From NCBI GenBank assembly GCA_014324045.1, contig JACOMY010000033.1:1-32126 (forward strand): a stretch of 32,126 bases of DNA, in the 5' to 3' direction. Source of the DNA: Rhodospirillales bacterium. Its GTDB lineage: Bacteria > Pseudomonadota > Alphaproteobacteria > Kiloniellales > JACOMY01. Below are positions 16,924 to 25,684 of this stretch, one piece after another; positions within the stretch are counted from its first letter, which is position 1; each line of letters begins with the position of its first letter. A program made the translations under genes and the position numbers. The notes beneath the pieces are model-generated. The model was not told where the DNA came from and did no database searches. It saw nothing but the letters and a program-made list of their open reading frames with translations.

Positions 16924-17553
16924 TCATGGCCCGGCTGCGAGGATTGTGCGGTGAAAAAATCGAAAACTGGGCGACCGGTTGCGGGCCGGATCGATATGCG
17001 GGCCGATTGCTTCGGCGATTTCGCGCTGCCGTAATCCGGTTTTGAAGTAACCCTTACTCTGCAGGATGCGCTCAAAGGCTTGCTTGGTTCCGCCGGCGAT
17101 TGCGTCCGGGTGGCGATAGCCTTGGCGCTTGGGGATGTTTGGCGGAACCTTCGGATAGGCAGCGCGCACCGCGGGCCAGTCGCCGAAATACCAGGCTTCC
17201 AGTTCCTCGACCGCAATGACGGTTGCGACCTGCCAGGCGCCGCCTGTGGCGGCGCTTTTCGATTGCAGGCCGGCCTTGCGGCAGTTCGCTTCGAGTCTGC
17301 GTTTGAGCTCCCGGCAAGCCTCGCAATCCCGATCGACGACCACCACAATACGGTAATTTTCGGGCAGCCAGTTCGCATAGCCCCTAAGACGCTGTTCGAG
17401 CCTCCGCAGCAGGGCCGGTTTGCCTTGGTGGAGATGAATTATGGGTTCCGTAGCGGGAAAGAGCTTGGGCAGCAGGGCTTGGAGAAAGACTTCCATGGAA
17501 GGTTCTTCGACAAGGAATTCGAGGTGACGCTTGGGCATGTCAATTTTGGGCAT
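16924..17553 (-). CDS. DUF4276-family (Toprim-like) protein, partner of the upstream ATPase
   Basis: This protein of about 209 residues opens with HLEFLVEEPSMEVFLQALLPKL, which carries the conserved acidic pair of a Toprim-like fold. YRIVVVVDRDCEACRELKRRL follows with the DxD-type acidic motif (D74, D76 from this start). EELEAWYFGDWPAVRAAYP and KQAFERILQSKGYFKTGLRQREIAEAIGPHI are typical of DUF4276. Toprim folds occur in OLD nucleases, topoisomerases and primases, so a nuclease role is likely but unproven. ATG 17553 lies 1 nt after the ATPase stop, so the two are translationally coupled. The N-terminus has a 15-bp duplication (ATTGACATGCCCAA twice) giving alternative starts at 17538 and 17574. 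Confidence 0.72.
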   Translation of the reverse strand: MPKIDMPKRHLEFLVEEPSMEVFLQALLPKLFPATEPIIHLHQGKPALLRRLEQRLRGYANWLPENYRIVVVVDRDCEACRELKRRLEANCRKAGLQSKSAATGGAWQVATVIAVEELEAWYFGDWPAVRAAYPKVPPNIPKRQGYRHPDAIAGGTKQAFERILQSKGYFKTGLRQREIAEAIGPHIDPARNRSPSFRFFHRTILAAGP

Positions 17554-17554
17554 G

Positions 17555-18802
17555 TCAATGCTGTGGCGCACCATCCGCGGTCAGGGGGTCGCCGGCGCTG
17601 AAATGCCCTTCCATCCATAGATCGCCGAGGGCGGCGCCGGCCTCCATAAAGGCGCGGACTTTTTTATCGCCGCTTGGGGTCATGCATTGTGTGTAGCCAT
17701 TCCGGTCCCGCCACAACACGCGCACGTTTTCGGGGCGTAGCGCGTTCAGAAAGAACGGCGAATGGGTTGTGGTGAAAATCTGCGTCGCCTCTGCCGCCTC
17801 GAGGCATTCTTCGGCGAGACCGTGGAGCAGCCGCGGATGCAGAAAATTTTCCGGTTCCTCCGCCCCTAGAAAGGGCGGCGGGTCCGGGTCGTGCAGCATG
17901 ACCAGATAGGCCAGCATTTTGAGGGTTCCATCGGAGGCGAAGCGGGCCAGAATCGGCTCACCGAAGGGGGCATCCTCGATTTGCAGCAGCAGGCGCCCGT
18001 CCGGCATCGGCTCCGCGGTGACGCTTTCGATTTTCGGGATCCGTTGCCGCAGCCGGGTGAAAATGTCCTCCAGTGTCTGCGGGTGCCGTTCGGCCAGATA
18101 TTGCACCACATTGGCCAGATTGCCGCCGGTCTTGTCGAGGTGCTCCTGCGGTCCGGCTTCCGGCTGGCCTCTGGCATCGCCGGCCGAGAGATAGGAGACG
18201 CGCCAGCCGGCGATGAAATTCCGCAGGGCGACGACGCGCGGATGCTGCTTTAATTGGCCCAGGGCGTTGACGGCAAGGGTGTCCGGCGCAGAGAGCGGCA
18301 CCTCGTGGCGGCTTGCCTGCGGGTCCTGCCCATCGCCGGAAACGACATGCCCTTGCCCGCGTTTATAGTTCAGAATATTGGTGGGACGTCCGGCGCCCCT
18401 ACTTCCGGTCCAGCGGAGCCGTTCCCTGGCTACAAAGGGGCTGCCGCCGTCTTCATCGACTTCGATACGATAGGTAATCAGCCTGGAGGTTGCCAGTTTT
18501 TCCCTTATAGGGGTTTCCCGGTAGCCGATTTCGATGGCGACTGGGCCGGTGCCGCCGCGCGATTTCAATTCCCGCGCGCGGCCGCGGCGGTCCCAGGCTT
18601 TGCGCAGGCCGCTTTCGAAGCATTCGGACAGGAAGGCGAAGGCATCGAAGACCGTCGATTTGCCGCTGCCGTTCGGGCCGAGTAGCACCGTAAGCGGCGC
18701 GATCTTCTTGAGTTCGATAGACTTAAGCGCGCGGAAATTTTCGATCTTCAGCCGCTCCAGCCTGGGCGGGCCGCCGGTTGCCGTATCGGTAGCATCGGTC
18801 AT
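17555..18802 (-). CDS. AAA (ABC/SMC-like, AAA_21/COG4637-type) ATPase of a predicted two-gene defence unit
   Basis: The 415-residue protein begins RLERLKIENFRALKSIEL with Walker A GPNGSGKST, then a 250-residue insert region. It continues with a signature-like SDGTLKMLAYLVML, Walker B PPFLGAEEPENFLHP and the switch TTHSPFFLNAL. This is the compact ABC-ATPase architecture found in OLD-family and related defence ATPases. It lacks the fused C-terminal Toprim domain of OLD; the separate DUF4276 protein encoded immediately downstream may supply it. ATG 18802 has a good Shine-Dalgarno (GGGAGGCG, 4-6 nt upstream). It is divergent from the type III restriction-modification genes. ATPase call is firm; defence role is inferred. 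Confidence 0.85.
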   Translation of the reverse strand: MTDATDTATGGPPRLERLKIENFRALKSIELKKIAPLTVLLGPNGSGKSTVFDAFAFLSECFESGLRKAWDRRGRARELKSRGGTGPVAIEIGYRETPIREKLATSRLITYRIEVDEDGGSPFVARERLRWTGSRGAGRPTNILNYKRGQGHVVSGDGQDPQASRHEVPLSAPDTLAVNALGQLKQHPRVVALRNFIAGWRVSYLSAGDARGQPEAGPQEHLDKTGGNLANVVQYLAERHPQTLEDIFTRLRQRIPKIESVTAEPMPDGRLLLQIEDAPFGEPILARFASDGTLKMLAYLVMLHDPDPPPFLGAEEPENFLHPRLLHGLAEECLEAAEATQIFTTTHSPFFLNALRPENVRVLWRDRNGYTQCMTPSGDKKVRAFMEAGAALGDLWMEGHFSAGDPLTADGAPQH

Positions 18803-19202
18803 GTTACGCCTCCCATCGCGCGGCTGGTATCGTCCCGGTATCGCGGCCCGCTATCGTTTGGGGGCTCAAAGCGCGGCTGGCGGTTAGTTTATCGCGGCCC
18901 GCCGGTAGGCCGCAACGTCGATCCGGCCGTTGAGGGCGGCGGCGATGCGGGCGGCGTTTGCGGAGTAGGGCGATGGCGGGGCAGGGCGATGGATCGATCG
19001 GTCGCGCTGTGCAAGCTATAAAGCCTGGGGCCGGGCAAGCCGGTGCTGGCTGTTGGGGCGGGGAGGCTGGGGAAAGGGGGAAGCCTAGGTTGCCAAGGAA
19101 ACCACGAGTCTTTAACAGAAAGCATTTTAGGCATGTTAGGCATGCGGGATCGGGGCGGCCGATCGTTGGAGAGGATGCAGAAGACAGGGCAGGCAAGCGG
19201 CT
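18803..19202. promoter_or_regulatory. Divergent intergenic region between the ATPase/DUF4276 unit and the type III R-M genes
   Basis: This roughly 400-bp non-coding interval must hold promoters for both directions. It contains a short direct repeat TAGGCATGT/TAGGCATGC (19131-19149), but no clear -35/-10 pair. No gene is supported here. Confidence 0.45.
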
Positions 19203-19262
19203 GGGATGTTCGAGGCGGTGAAGTTTGAGACGGGGATGTTCGAGGTTGGGATGTTTGAGATG
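19203..19262 (+). repeat. Four 15-bp tandem repeats immediately upstream of mod
   Basis: The units are GGGATGTTCGAGGCG, GTGAAGTTTGAGACG, GGGATGTTCGAGGTT and GGGATGTTTGAGATG (19203, 19218, 19233, 19248). The period is exactly 15 bp, i.e. five codons. Confidence 0.85.
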
Positions 19263-19277
19263 GGGCGGTGGCGGTGA
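19206..19277 (+). CDS. Possible 23-residue leader peptide made of the 15-bp repeats, overlapping the mod start
   Basis: ATG 19206 opens a frame that reads MFEAV KFETG MFEVG MFEMG RWR and stops at TGA 19275-19277. That stop overlaps GTG 19274, a candidate mod start (GTGA). Because the repeat unit is five codons, gain or loss of units keeps the leader frame open. No homologue is known to me, and translation is unproven; it may simply be a repeat with an open frame. Confidence 0.3.
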   Translation: MFEAVKFETGMFEVGMFEMGRWR

Positions 19278-22216
19278 GCGCCGAGGATGCAGCGGTTCGT
19301 GCGGCCATTCTGGGCAAGGTTCCGGAAAAGGGCATCGGCAGGCAGGCGCTGCTGGCGGCGCTCGAAAGCAGCATCGGGGGGGTGACGGAGGAGGACTACC
19401 GGCGGGTCTGCGAGGCGATGATCGCCGAAGGGCTGCTGGCGGAGGGGCGCGGCGGCTCGGTCTATCGCAGCGGCGCGGAGGGTTCTGCGGCCGAAGCGGC
19501 AGCCGCGGCCGGCGGCAAGGATGCGGCCTACCGGCACGGCGGCGAGGCGGTGCAGCGGCCGGCGGTGGGGGTGGAAGCGCAGTTCGCGCAGCGCAAGCCG
19601 CCTAGGAGCTATCGCTACGATTCCAGTCTGGCGCCGGAGCTGGCATGGGACGAGAGCGGCGAGCGGGCCTTGGCCGAATGGCTGCTGACGCTGATCGCCG
19701 AGGCGGCGGAGCGGGGCGAGGCGGCGGTCTTCGCGGCGCCGCAGGTCTGGCAGGGCAGCGGGGAGACTTTTACTTCGCTCTCGCAATGTGCGGCGCGGCT
19801 GCGCAGCCTGACCCGGCCCTTCTTGAACTGGGCGGGCAAGGCCGAACGGTGGCAGGTGACGGTGCCGGCGTTGCCGCTGTTCGTGCATGAGCGGCATTCG
19901 ACGCAAGCGATCCTTAAGACGCTGAAGGCGCACAGGGCGCGCGGGACAAGGCTGGACCTGTTTGGGGATCTGTTCGGGGACGCCGGTCTCGACATCGCCG
20001 ATCAGCTCGAGGCCTACCGGCACAAGGGGCCTTGGACCAACCGGCTGATCCTGGGCGACTCGCTGCAGGCGATGCACTCCCTGCTCGATTACGAGGGGAT
20101 GGGCGGTCAGGTGCAGATGCTGTATTTCGACCCGCCCTATGGGGTGAAATTCGGGTCGAACTTTCAGCCCTTTGTGCGCGACCGTCGCGTTTCAAACAAC
20201 CATGGAAACGATACCTATATGAGCCGCGAGCCGGAGATGGTGAAGGCGTATCGGGACACCTGGGAGCTTGGGATTCACTCCTATCTGACATATTTGCGCG
20301 ATAGGCTAATGCTTGCCCGCGAGCTCTTGACCGAGACGGGTTCCGTCTTTGTGCAGATATCGGATGATAACGTTCATATTGTACGCAATGTGCTCGACGA
20401 GGTGTTTGGCCGGGAGAATTTTGTATCTCAGATTTCATTCAAAAAAACGGGCGGGTTTTCGGGTAAATATATTTCATCAAATCACGACCTTATTCTCTGG
20501 TATGGAAAGCATAAGGAATTACTGAAATATCACCCAATCTACATATCTTGTCCGGAGCCGGAACCGGATGATCCAAATTACGTTTGGTTGGAATTTCGTG
20601 ATGGAGAAATACGTCGAATGTCGCCAAAAGAGCGGCGACGCGAGGTCCCATTGCCCGAAGATGCGCGGGTATTCCGTTACGGGCCACTTACATCGGATGG
20701 TGCATCGAAAGAGTCACAACCATTCGAATTTGATGGGCAGACATTTTATCCTGGTGCCAACGGCCACTGGAAGACGACTTTGGATGGCATGGGCATTCTT
20801 GCCTCCAAAGAGATGCTTATTCGCTCCGGTTCCAAAGGGTTAGCTTGGAAGATGTACTGGGACAATTTTCCGGCAAAAGCCATCGACAACGTCTGGTCTG
20901 ACACCCAGTCGGGAGGCTTTAACGAAGCAAAGATCTACGTTGTTCAGACGACAACAAAGACAATTTCCCGTTGCATGCACATGACCACGCAGCCCGGCGA
21001 TCTGGTGCTGGATATCACCTGCGGATCGGGCACGAGTGCCGTGGTTGCAGAACACTGGGGCCGCCGCTGGATCGCCGTGGATACCTCGCGGGTTCCCATC
21101 GCTCTTGCCCGGCAACGGCTGCTGACGAGCAGCTTTCCCTGGTATCAGCTGAAGGAACCTGTCAAAGGACCGGCGGGCGGCTTCGTCTATGAGCGCAAGC
21201 AGAATAGTAAAGGCGAGGAGATTGGCGGTCTGGTGCCGCGGATCACGCTCAAGTCCATCGCCAACGACGAAGACCCGAAGATAGAAACGCTGCCAGAGCG
21301 TGCCGAGGTGAATCCAAAGATCACCCGCGTCTGCGGTCCCTTCACGGTCGAGGCTACGGTTCAGGCCGCGGTGAACCTGGAGGAGTTATCGCAGCCGGAG
21401 AGGGCGCCCGCTCCGGCGGAGAATCCGCGCGCCTATCTCGACCGGATGATCGAGCTGCTGCGCCGGTGCAAGAGGCTGCGCCTGCCCGGCAATGTCACGC
21501 TGGGGCTCGATAACATTCGGCCGCTTGCCGACCGCGAGTATCTGCACGCCGAGGGCGTGGCGGGCAACGGCGGCGCAGAGACCGCCGCCATCGCTTTCGG
21601 CCCCGAGGAGGGGGCGATCGGTTCCGAGTTTGTCTTCAACGCGGCGATAGAAGCGATGAGCCAAGGCTTTCAACAGCTGTTTCTGTTCGGCTTCGCCATT
21701 CAGGCCAAGGCGCGGGCGATGTTGGAGACGCTGAAGATTCCGGCGACCTATGTCGCGGTGGCGCCGGACGTGGTCATGTCGGATCTGCTGAAGACCAACG
21801 GGGGGAGCGAAATCTTCTCGATCACCGGGCTGCCGGACGTGACCCTGGAAAAGGCGGGCAGGGCCAACGACGGCGGGCGGCAATACCGCGTCAGCATCAA
21901 GGGTTTGGATATCTTCCGGCCGGACCGGATGGAGACCGAGGCAATCGGCGGCGAGCAGCTGCCGTGCTGGATGCTGGATAGCGACTACGACGGCATGACC
22001 TTCTATGCGGTGCAGGTCTTCTTCCCGAAGACGGGCGCCTGGGACAATCTGCAAAGGTCCCTCAAAGGCCAGTTCGAGGAGAGCGTTTGGCAGCATTTGG
22101 CCGGTACGGTCAGCGCGCCCTTTCGCTTAGGACCCCGGCGCCGGATCGCGGTGAAGGCGATCGACGAGCGCGGCAACGAATTAATGGCGGTGCGCAGCGA
22201 AGACGAGGCGGTGTGA
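19268..22216 (+). CDS. mod: Type III restriction-modification system methyltransferase (Mod)
   Basis: The protein of about 982 residues adds a methyl group to the recognition site and supplies specificity to the complex with Res. The N-terminal 270 residues include a winged-helix-like start (IGRQALLAALESSIGGVTEEDY). The catalytic motif is MLYFDPPYGVKF (D288PPY291), and the SAM-binding motif LVLDITCGSGTSAVVAEHW (from D582) comes after it: the beta-class order seen in type III Mod proteins. Between them lies the target-recognition region, which is visibly AT-rich. The start is GTG 19268 or, better placed 8 nt after GGGG and coupled to the leader stop, GTG 19274. res begins 2 bp after the stop. 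Confidence 0.9.
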   Translation: MAVSAEDAAVRAAILGKVPEKGIGRQALLAALESSIGGVTEEDYRRVCEAMIAEGLLAEGRGGSVYRSGAEGSAAEAAAAAGGKDAAYRHGGEAVQRPAVGVEAQFAQRKPPRSYRYDSSLAPELAWDESGERALAEWLLTLIAEAAERGEAAVFAAPQVWQGSGETFTSLSQCAARLRSLTRPFLNWAGKAERWQVTVPALPLFVHERHSTQAILKTLKAHRARGTRLDLFGDLFGDAGLDIADQLEAYRHKGPWTNRLILGDSLQAMHSLLDYEGMGGQVQMLYFDPPYGVKFGSNFQPFVRDRRVSNNHGNDTYMSREPEMVKAYRDTWELGIHSYLTYLRDRLMLARELLTETGSVFVQISDDNVHIVRNVLDEVFGRENFVSQISFKKTGGFSGKYISSNHDLILWYGKHKELLKYHPIYISCPEPEPDDPNYVWLEFRDGEIRRMSPKERRREVPLPEDARVFRYGPLTSDGASKESQPFEFDGQTFYPGANGHWKTTLDGMGILASKEMLIRSGSKGLAWKMYWDNFPAKAIDNVWSDTQSGGFNEAKIYVVQTTTKTISRCMHMTTQPGDLVLDITCGSGTSAVVAEHWGRRWIAVDTSRVPIALARQRLLTSSFPWYQLKEPVKGPAGGFVYERKQNSKGEEIGGLVPRITLKSIANDEDPKIETLPERAEVNPKITRVCGPFTVEATVQAAVNLEELSQPERAPAPAENPRAYLDRMIELLRRCKRLRLPGNVTLGLDNIRPLADREYLHAEGVAGNGGAETAAIAFGPEEGAIGSEFVFNAAIEAMSQGFQQLFLFGFAIQAKARAMLETLKIPATYVAVAPDVVMSDLLKTNGGSEIFSITGLPDVTLEKAGRANDGGRQYRVSIKGLDIFRPDRMETEAIGGEQLPCWMLDSDYDGMTFYAVQVFFPKTGAWDNLQRSLKGQFEESVWQHLAGTVSAPFRLGPRRRIAVKAIDERGNELMAVRSEDEAV
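20400..20990 (+). other. AT-rich patch covering the Mod target-recognition region
   Basis: From about 20400 to 20990 base composition and codon choice change sharply (A/T-ending codons, AAAAAAACG, AAATATATTTCATCAAATC), while the flanking catalytic blocks are GC-rich like the rest of the window. It encodes about residues 380-575, between DPPY and the SAM motif. The pattern fits replacement of the recognition domain by horizontal exchange. The limits are by eye. Confidence 0.6.
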
Positions 22217-22218
22217 CG

Positions 22219-25200
22219 ATGCGGGCGCCGGAGAAACCGCCGATTACCGCCCCCGTTACTGGCGCCCCCGTTACCGGTGCCCCCGTCACTGTTGCAGAGG
22301 TCGAGTCGCCGATTATCAACTCGCCCTTCGTAGAACCGCAGAAGCATTGGAAGATCGAGGCCGGCGCGCCGCCGCGGCAGGTCGCCGGCCGGCGCCGCGC
22401 CAGCTATTTCTACCGGGTGCCGGAGGGCGCCGGCAGCGGGCGGCGCAGCCGCCGGCAGGCCGAGCTTTTCGAAAGCGGGAAGGGGCAGGAGGTCGAACTC
22501 GAGATCGTCAATGCCATCCGCGAGCGGGTGCAGGAATGGGGCGCCGGTGCGCGCAGCGGCGGCCTGGCCTACGACGGGGCGTCGCCGGTTACGCGCGAGC
22601 TGTTGGAGCTTTGGCGCAGCGGCGAGCGGATGCAGCGGCTGTTCTTCGCGCAGATCGAGGCGGCCGAGACGATTATCTTCACGATCGAGGCCAGGGAGAT
22701 TTACCGCAAGGGCCTGCCCGAGGTGCCGAGGGACGAGCCCGGCCTCGAGGCGAAAGCCAAGGGGGTGCGGGCTTTCCGGCGCTATGCCTGCAAGATGGCG
22801 ACCGGTAGCGGCAAGACCACGGTCATGGGGATGCTGGCGGCCTGGTCGATCCTCAACCGGGTGGCTTCGCCGCGCGACGGCCGCTTCGCGGACAGGATCC
22901 TGATCGTCTGCCCGAATGTGACCATTCGGGAGCGCCTGCGGGAGCTCGACCCGGCGCTTGGCGATCTGAGCCTCTATCGCACGCGCCAGCTGGTGCCGCC
23001 GCACCGCATGGAGGAACTCCGCCGGGGCGAGGTGATGATCGCCAACTGGCATCGCCTGGCGAAGAAGGAAAGCAACAGCGTCAACGGCGACCCGGCCAAG
23101 GTGGTGAAGACCGGCGAGCCGGTGGAGGTGGTGAAGAAGGCCGGCAGGGCGAAGGAAAGCGCCGAGACCAAGTACTTCGAGTCGGACGCCGCCTGGTTCA
23201 AGCGCATCTGCCGCGAGCTGGGCAGCGGCAAGGGCCGGAGCCCGCATTGGCTGATCTTCAACGACGAAGCGCATCATGCCTATCGGCGCGGCGATGCCGG
23301 CAGCGAAGGGAGCCGCGGGGAAGGAAGTCTTAAGGAAGAAAACCTTGAGGAAAACAGGGAGCTGGCGAAGAAGAACGCGCGGGAGGCGACGATCTGGATT
23401 GAGGGCCTGGACCGCATCAACCGGCTGGCGGGCGGCGGCAGGAGCCGGGGAATCGGGCTGTGCGTCGATCTGTCGGCGACGCCTTTCTACATTCAGGGAT
23501 CGGGGAACGAGGTCGGCAAGCCCTTTCCCTGGATCGTTTCGGATTTCGGACTGCTGGACGCCATCGAGTCCGGCCTGGTGAAGATCCCGCAGCTGCCGGC
23601 GCGGGACATAAGCGGGGCGGAGGAGGCGGCCTATTTCAACATCTGGCGATGGGTGCAGGGCAAGGCCAAGGAAGACGGCCTCGGTACGGCGGTCACGCCG
23701 GAGATTCTGCTTAACTATGCCTCGGCGCCAATTAATCTGCTGGCCCAGGATTGGCATCGGCGCTTCCTCGAATGGGAACGCTTCGCGAAGGTGCAAGCCA
23801 AGCAGCCGGTGCCGCCGGTGTTCATCGTCGTCTGCCGGGATACCGCCGCGGCCAAGAAAGTCCATGCCTGGCTGGCCCAGGGCGACGACAGTTACGGCGG
23901 GGCGCCGCCCTGGTTCAAGAACGAACCCGGCCGGGAAGTGACCGTGCGCATCGACTCCAAGGCCGCCGAGGACATCGAAGAGGGCGGCACGAAGGAGGAG
24001 ACGAAGCGTCTCCGTTTTATTCTCGACAGCGTGGGCAAGGCCGAATGGCCGGGCGACAGGGTGCCCGAGGACTGGTCGGAGCTGGTCAGGAAGCACAACG
24101 ACAAGGTGGCCGGCGGCAACGACGCTGCGCTGCAGTGGATCGACGAGCGGGTGCCGCCGGGCCGCGACGTACGCTGCATCGTCTCGGTGGCGATGCTGGC
24201 CGAGGGCTGGGACGCAAACACGGTCAAGCATATCGTCGGTCTGCGGCCCTTCGGCTCGCAGCTGCTCTGCGAGCAGGTGGTCGGCCGGGCGCTGCGCCGC
24301 AAGAGCTATGCGCTGGACGAGGAAAGCCAGCTGTTCGCCGAGGAGACGGCGAAGGTCTTCGGCGTTCCCTTCGAGCTGATCCCCTTCAAGGTGTCGCCGG
24401 CCGGACCGCAGCCGCCGCAACCCGACCCCAACCACATCTATTCGGTGCCGGAGAAGGCCAGGTACGAAATCGCCTTTCCGGTGGTGACCGGCTATCACGC
24501 GGCGGGCAGCTTCGAGGTCTCGGTCGATTGGGATAAGGTGTCCAAGGTGACGCTCGATCCGATGGGCATCCCGCAAAGCGTCGCGCTTACGCCCTTGACC
24601 GCCCCGGATGGGTCACTCGCCGCCTATGGACCGGGAGATAAGCCGCTGCTGTCCTTGGAAGAGTGGCGGTCCCGCTTTCGCGACCAGCAGGTTGCCTTCC
24701 GCCTGGCGCGGGAGATTTGCCGCCGCTGGCAGGCCGACAAGGGCGCCGAGGCGGTCCCGCTGCACCGCCTGTTTCCGGAGGTGGCGTTGGCAGCCAAGCG
24801 CTTCCTGGCGGAGAAACTGGAGCTGAAGGGAGATAGCCGGGCCTGCGATATCCTGCTTGCCGGCGAGTACATGCAGGCCGCCGCCGCTGCATTGCTGGAG
24901 GCCATGGAGACGGGTGCTAGCGCCGGCGCCGGCGAGACCGCCGTCATCCCGCAAGGTGCGGCCGGGCGCGGCAGCACGCTGCATGTCGATTTCCATACGA
25001 CGAAGCCGATCTATCCGGTCAGGCGCTGCCATCTGAATGCCATGGCCGCCGACACCAAGACCTGGGAACAGAGCGCCGCTTTCGTGCTCGACAACCATCC
25101 CGGCATTGAGAAATGGGTCAAGAACGACCGCCTCGGCTTTTGCATTCCCTATAGGTATCGGGGTCTGCCCGCCAAATACATCCCGGATTTCATCGCCGCG

Positions 25201-25434
25201 ACCGATGCCGGCGAGACCCTCGTGGTCGAGATCAAGGGCCGGGTCACGGACAGCGCCGACGCCAAGGCCAAGGCGGCCGGGCGTTGGGCCGCGGCGGTCA
25301 ATCGGCTGGCCGTTCACGGGCGCTGGCGCTATCTGCTGGCGACCGATCCGGCGCGGCTGGGTGTCATGCTCGACGATGTTTGCAGCTCGAAGTGGAGCGG
25401 GGCAGCGTTTCAGTTCGAGGCTGAGGCGCGGTAG
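22219..25434 (+). CDS. res: Type III restriction enzyme, ATP-dependent endonuclease subunit (Res)
   Basis: The 1071-residue protein has SF2 helicase motifs and a C-terminal nuclease. Walker A is MATGSGKTTVMGML (193-206), DEAH is LIFNDEAHHAYR (D349EAH352), motif III is LCVDLSATPFY, motif V/VI is SVAMLAEGWDANTVKHIVGLR with EQVVGRALRR. The PD-(D/E)xK nuclease is YIPDFIAATDAGETLVVEIKG (D990, E1004, K1006). It cuts DNA after ATP-dependent communication between sites, in complex with Mod. ATG 22219 lies 2 bp after the mod stop. Residues about 8-26 are a 15-bp-unit repeat (APVTG)n, a low-complexity tail unlike the rest. All core motifs look intact. Confidence 0.92.
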   Translation: MRAPEKPPITAPVTGAPVTGAPVTVAEVESPIINSPFVEPQKHWKIEAGAPPRQVAGRRRASYFYRVPEGAGSGRRSRRQAELFESGKGQEVELEIVNAIRERVQEWGAGARSGGLAYDGASPVTRELLELWRSGERMQRLFFAQIEAAETIIFTIEAREIYRKGLPEVPRDEPGLEAKAKGVRAFRRYACKMATGSGKTTVMGMLAAWSILNRVASPRDGRFADRILIVCPNVTIRERLRELDPALGDLSLYRTRQLVPPHRMEELRRGEVMIANWHRLAKKESNSVNGDPAKVVKTGEPVEVVKKAGRAKESAETKYFESDAAWFKRICRELGSGKGRSPHWLIFNDEAHHAYRRGDAGSEGSRGEGSLKEENLEENRELAKKNAREATIWIEGLDRINRLAGGGRSRGIGLCVDLSATPFYIQGSGNEVGKPFPWIVSDFGLLDAIESGLVKIPQLPARDISGAEEAAYFNIWRWVQGKAKEDGLGTAVTPEILLNYASAPINLLAQDWHRRFLEWERFAKVQAKQPVPPVFIVVCRDTAAAKKVHAWLAQGDDSYGGAPPWFKNEPGREVTVRIDSKAAEDIEEGGTKEETKRLRFILDSVGKAEWPGDRVPEDWSELVRKHNDKVAGGNDAALQWIDERVPPGRDVRCIVSVAMLAEGWDANTVKHIVGLRPFGSQLLCEQVVGRALRRKSYALDEESQLFAEETAKVFGVPFELIPFKVSPAGPQPPQPDPNHIYSVPEKARYEIAFPVVTGYHAAGSFEVSVDWDKVSKVTLDPMGIPQSVALTPLTAPDGSLAAYGPGDKPLLSLEEWRSRFRDQQVAFRLAREICRRWQADKGAEAVPLHRLFPEVALAAKRFLAEKLELKGDSRACDILLAGEYMQAAAAALLEAMETGASAGAGETAVIPQGAAGRGSTLHVDFHTTKPIYPVRRCHLNAMAADTKTWEQSAAFVLDNHPGIEKWVKNDRLGFCIPYRYRGLPAKYIPDFIAATDAGETLVVEIKGRVTDSADAKAKAAGRWAAAVNRLAVHGRWRYLLATDPARLGVMLDDVCSSKWSGAAFQFEAEAR
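22249..22293 (+). repeat. Three 15-bp tandem repeats in the res N-terminus
   Basis: The units are GCCCCCGTTACTGGC, GCCCCCGTTACCGGT and GCCCCCGTCACTGTT, encoding APVTG, APVTG, APVTV. A degenerate unit (ITAPVTG) precedes them. The period is again exactly five codons. Confidence 0.88.
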
Positions 25435-25684
25435 GGGGGTGACGTACGGCGCGGGCAAGGATCCCGATCTGGGCTTTGCGCAGGGCGGCTGCGAGGGCTT
25501 GGTCAAAAGTCGGTTGACGATAGAGCCTGCCGCCGATCTTCTTGGGTGCGCCGGCCGATTGGAAGAGCACGACACTGGACATCAAGGACTTGGAGTGCGG
25601 ATATTGCCGGACGAGGCGCGCGAGTTCATCGCGCTGACCGGGGCCGTTACAGACAAGCTTACGGCCTTGGAGTGAGCGAGGAAG
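25364..25684 (-). other. Open frame continuing past the ATPase amber stop; possible small gene or lost C-terminus
   Basis: Directly after the TAG (25687-25685) of the AAA_13 ATPase gene, the same frame stays open for 106 codons. It reads SLQGRKLVCNGPGQRDELAR, LVRQYPHSK, then MSSVVLFQSAGAPKKIGG and YRQPTFDQALAAALRKAQIG before becoming antisense to the res 3' end. Codon use is GC3-rich and the sequence looks protein-like. An ATG at 25582 could start a 72-residue product. I recognise no family. It could be a short downstream gene, a former C-terminal extension cut off by an amber mutation, or chance. Confidence 0.25.

Noticed and set aside
19203..19262. Possible CRISPR-like repeat array
   Set aside because: Units are directly adjacent with no spacers; it is a 15-bp minisatellite. 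No CRISPR array or cas gene is seen in the window.
22003..24576. 857-codon minus-strand open frame opposite res
   Set aside because: It is antisense to strong helicase motifs, lacks family motifs and has the composition expected of a GC-rich shadow frame.
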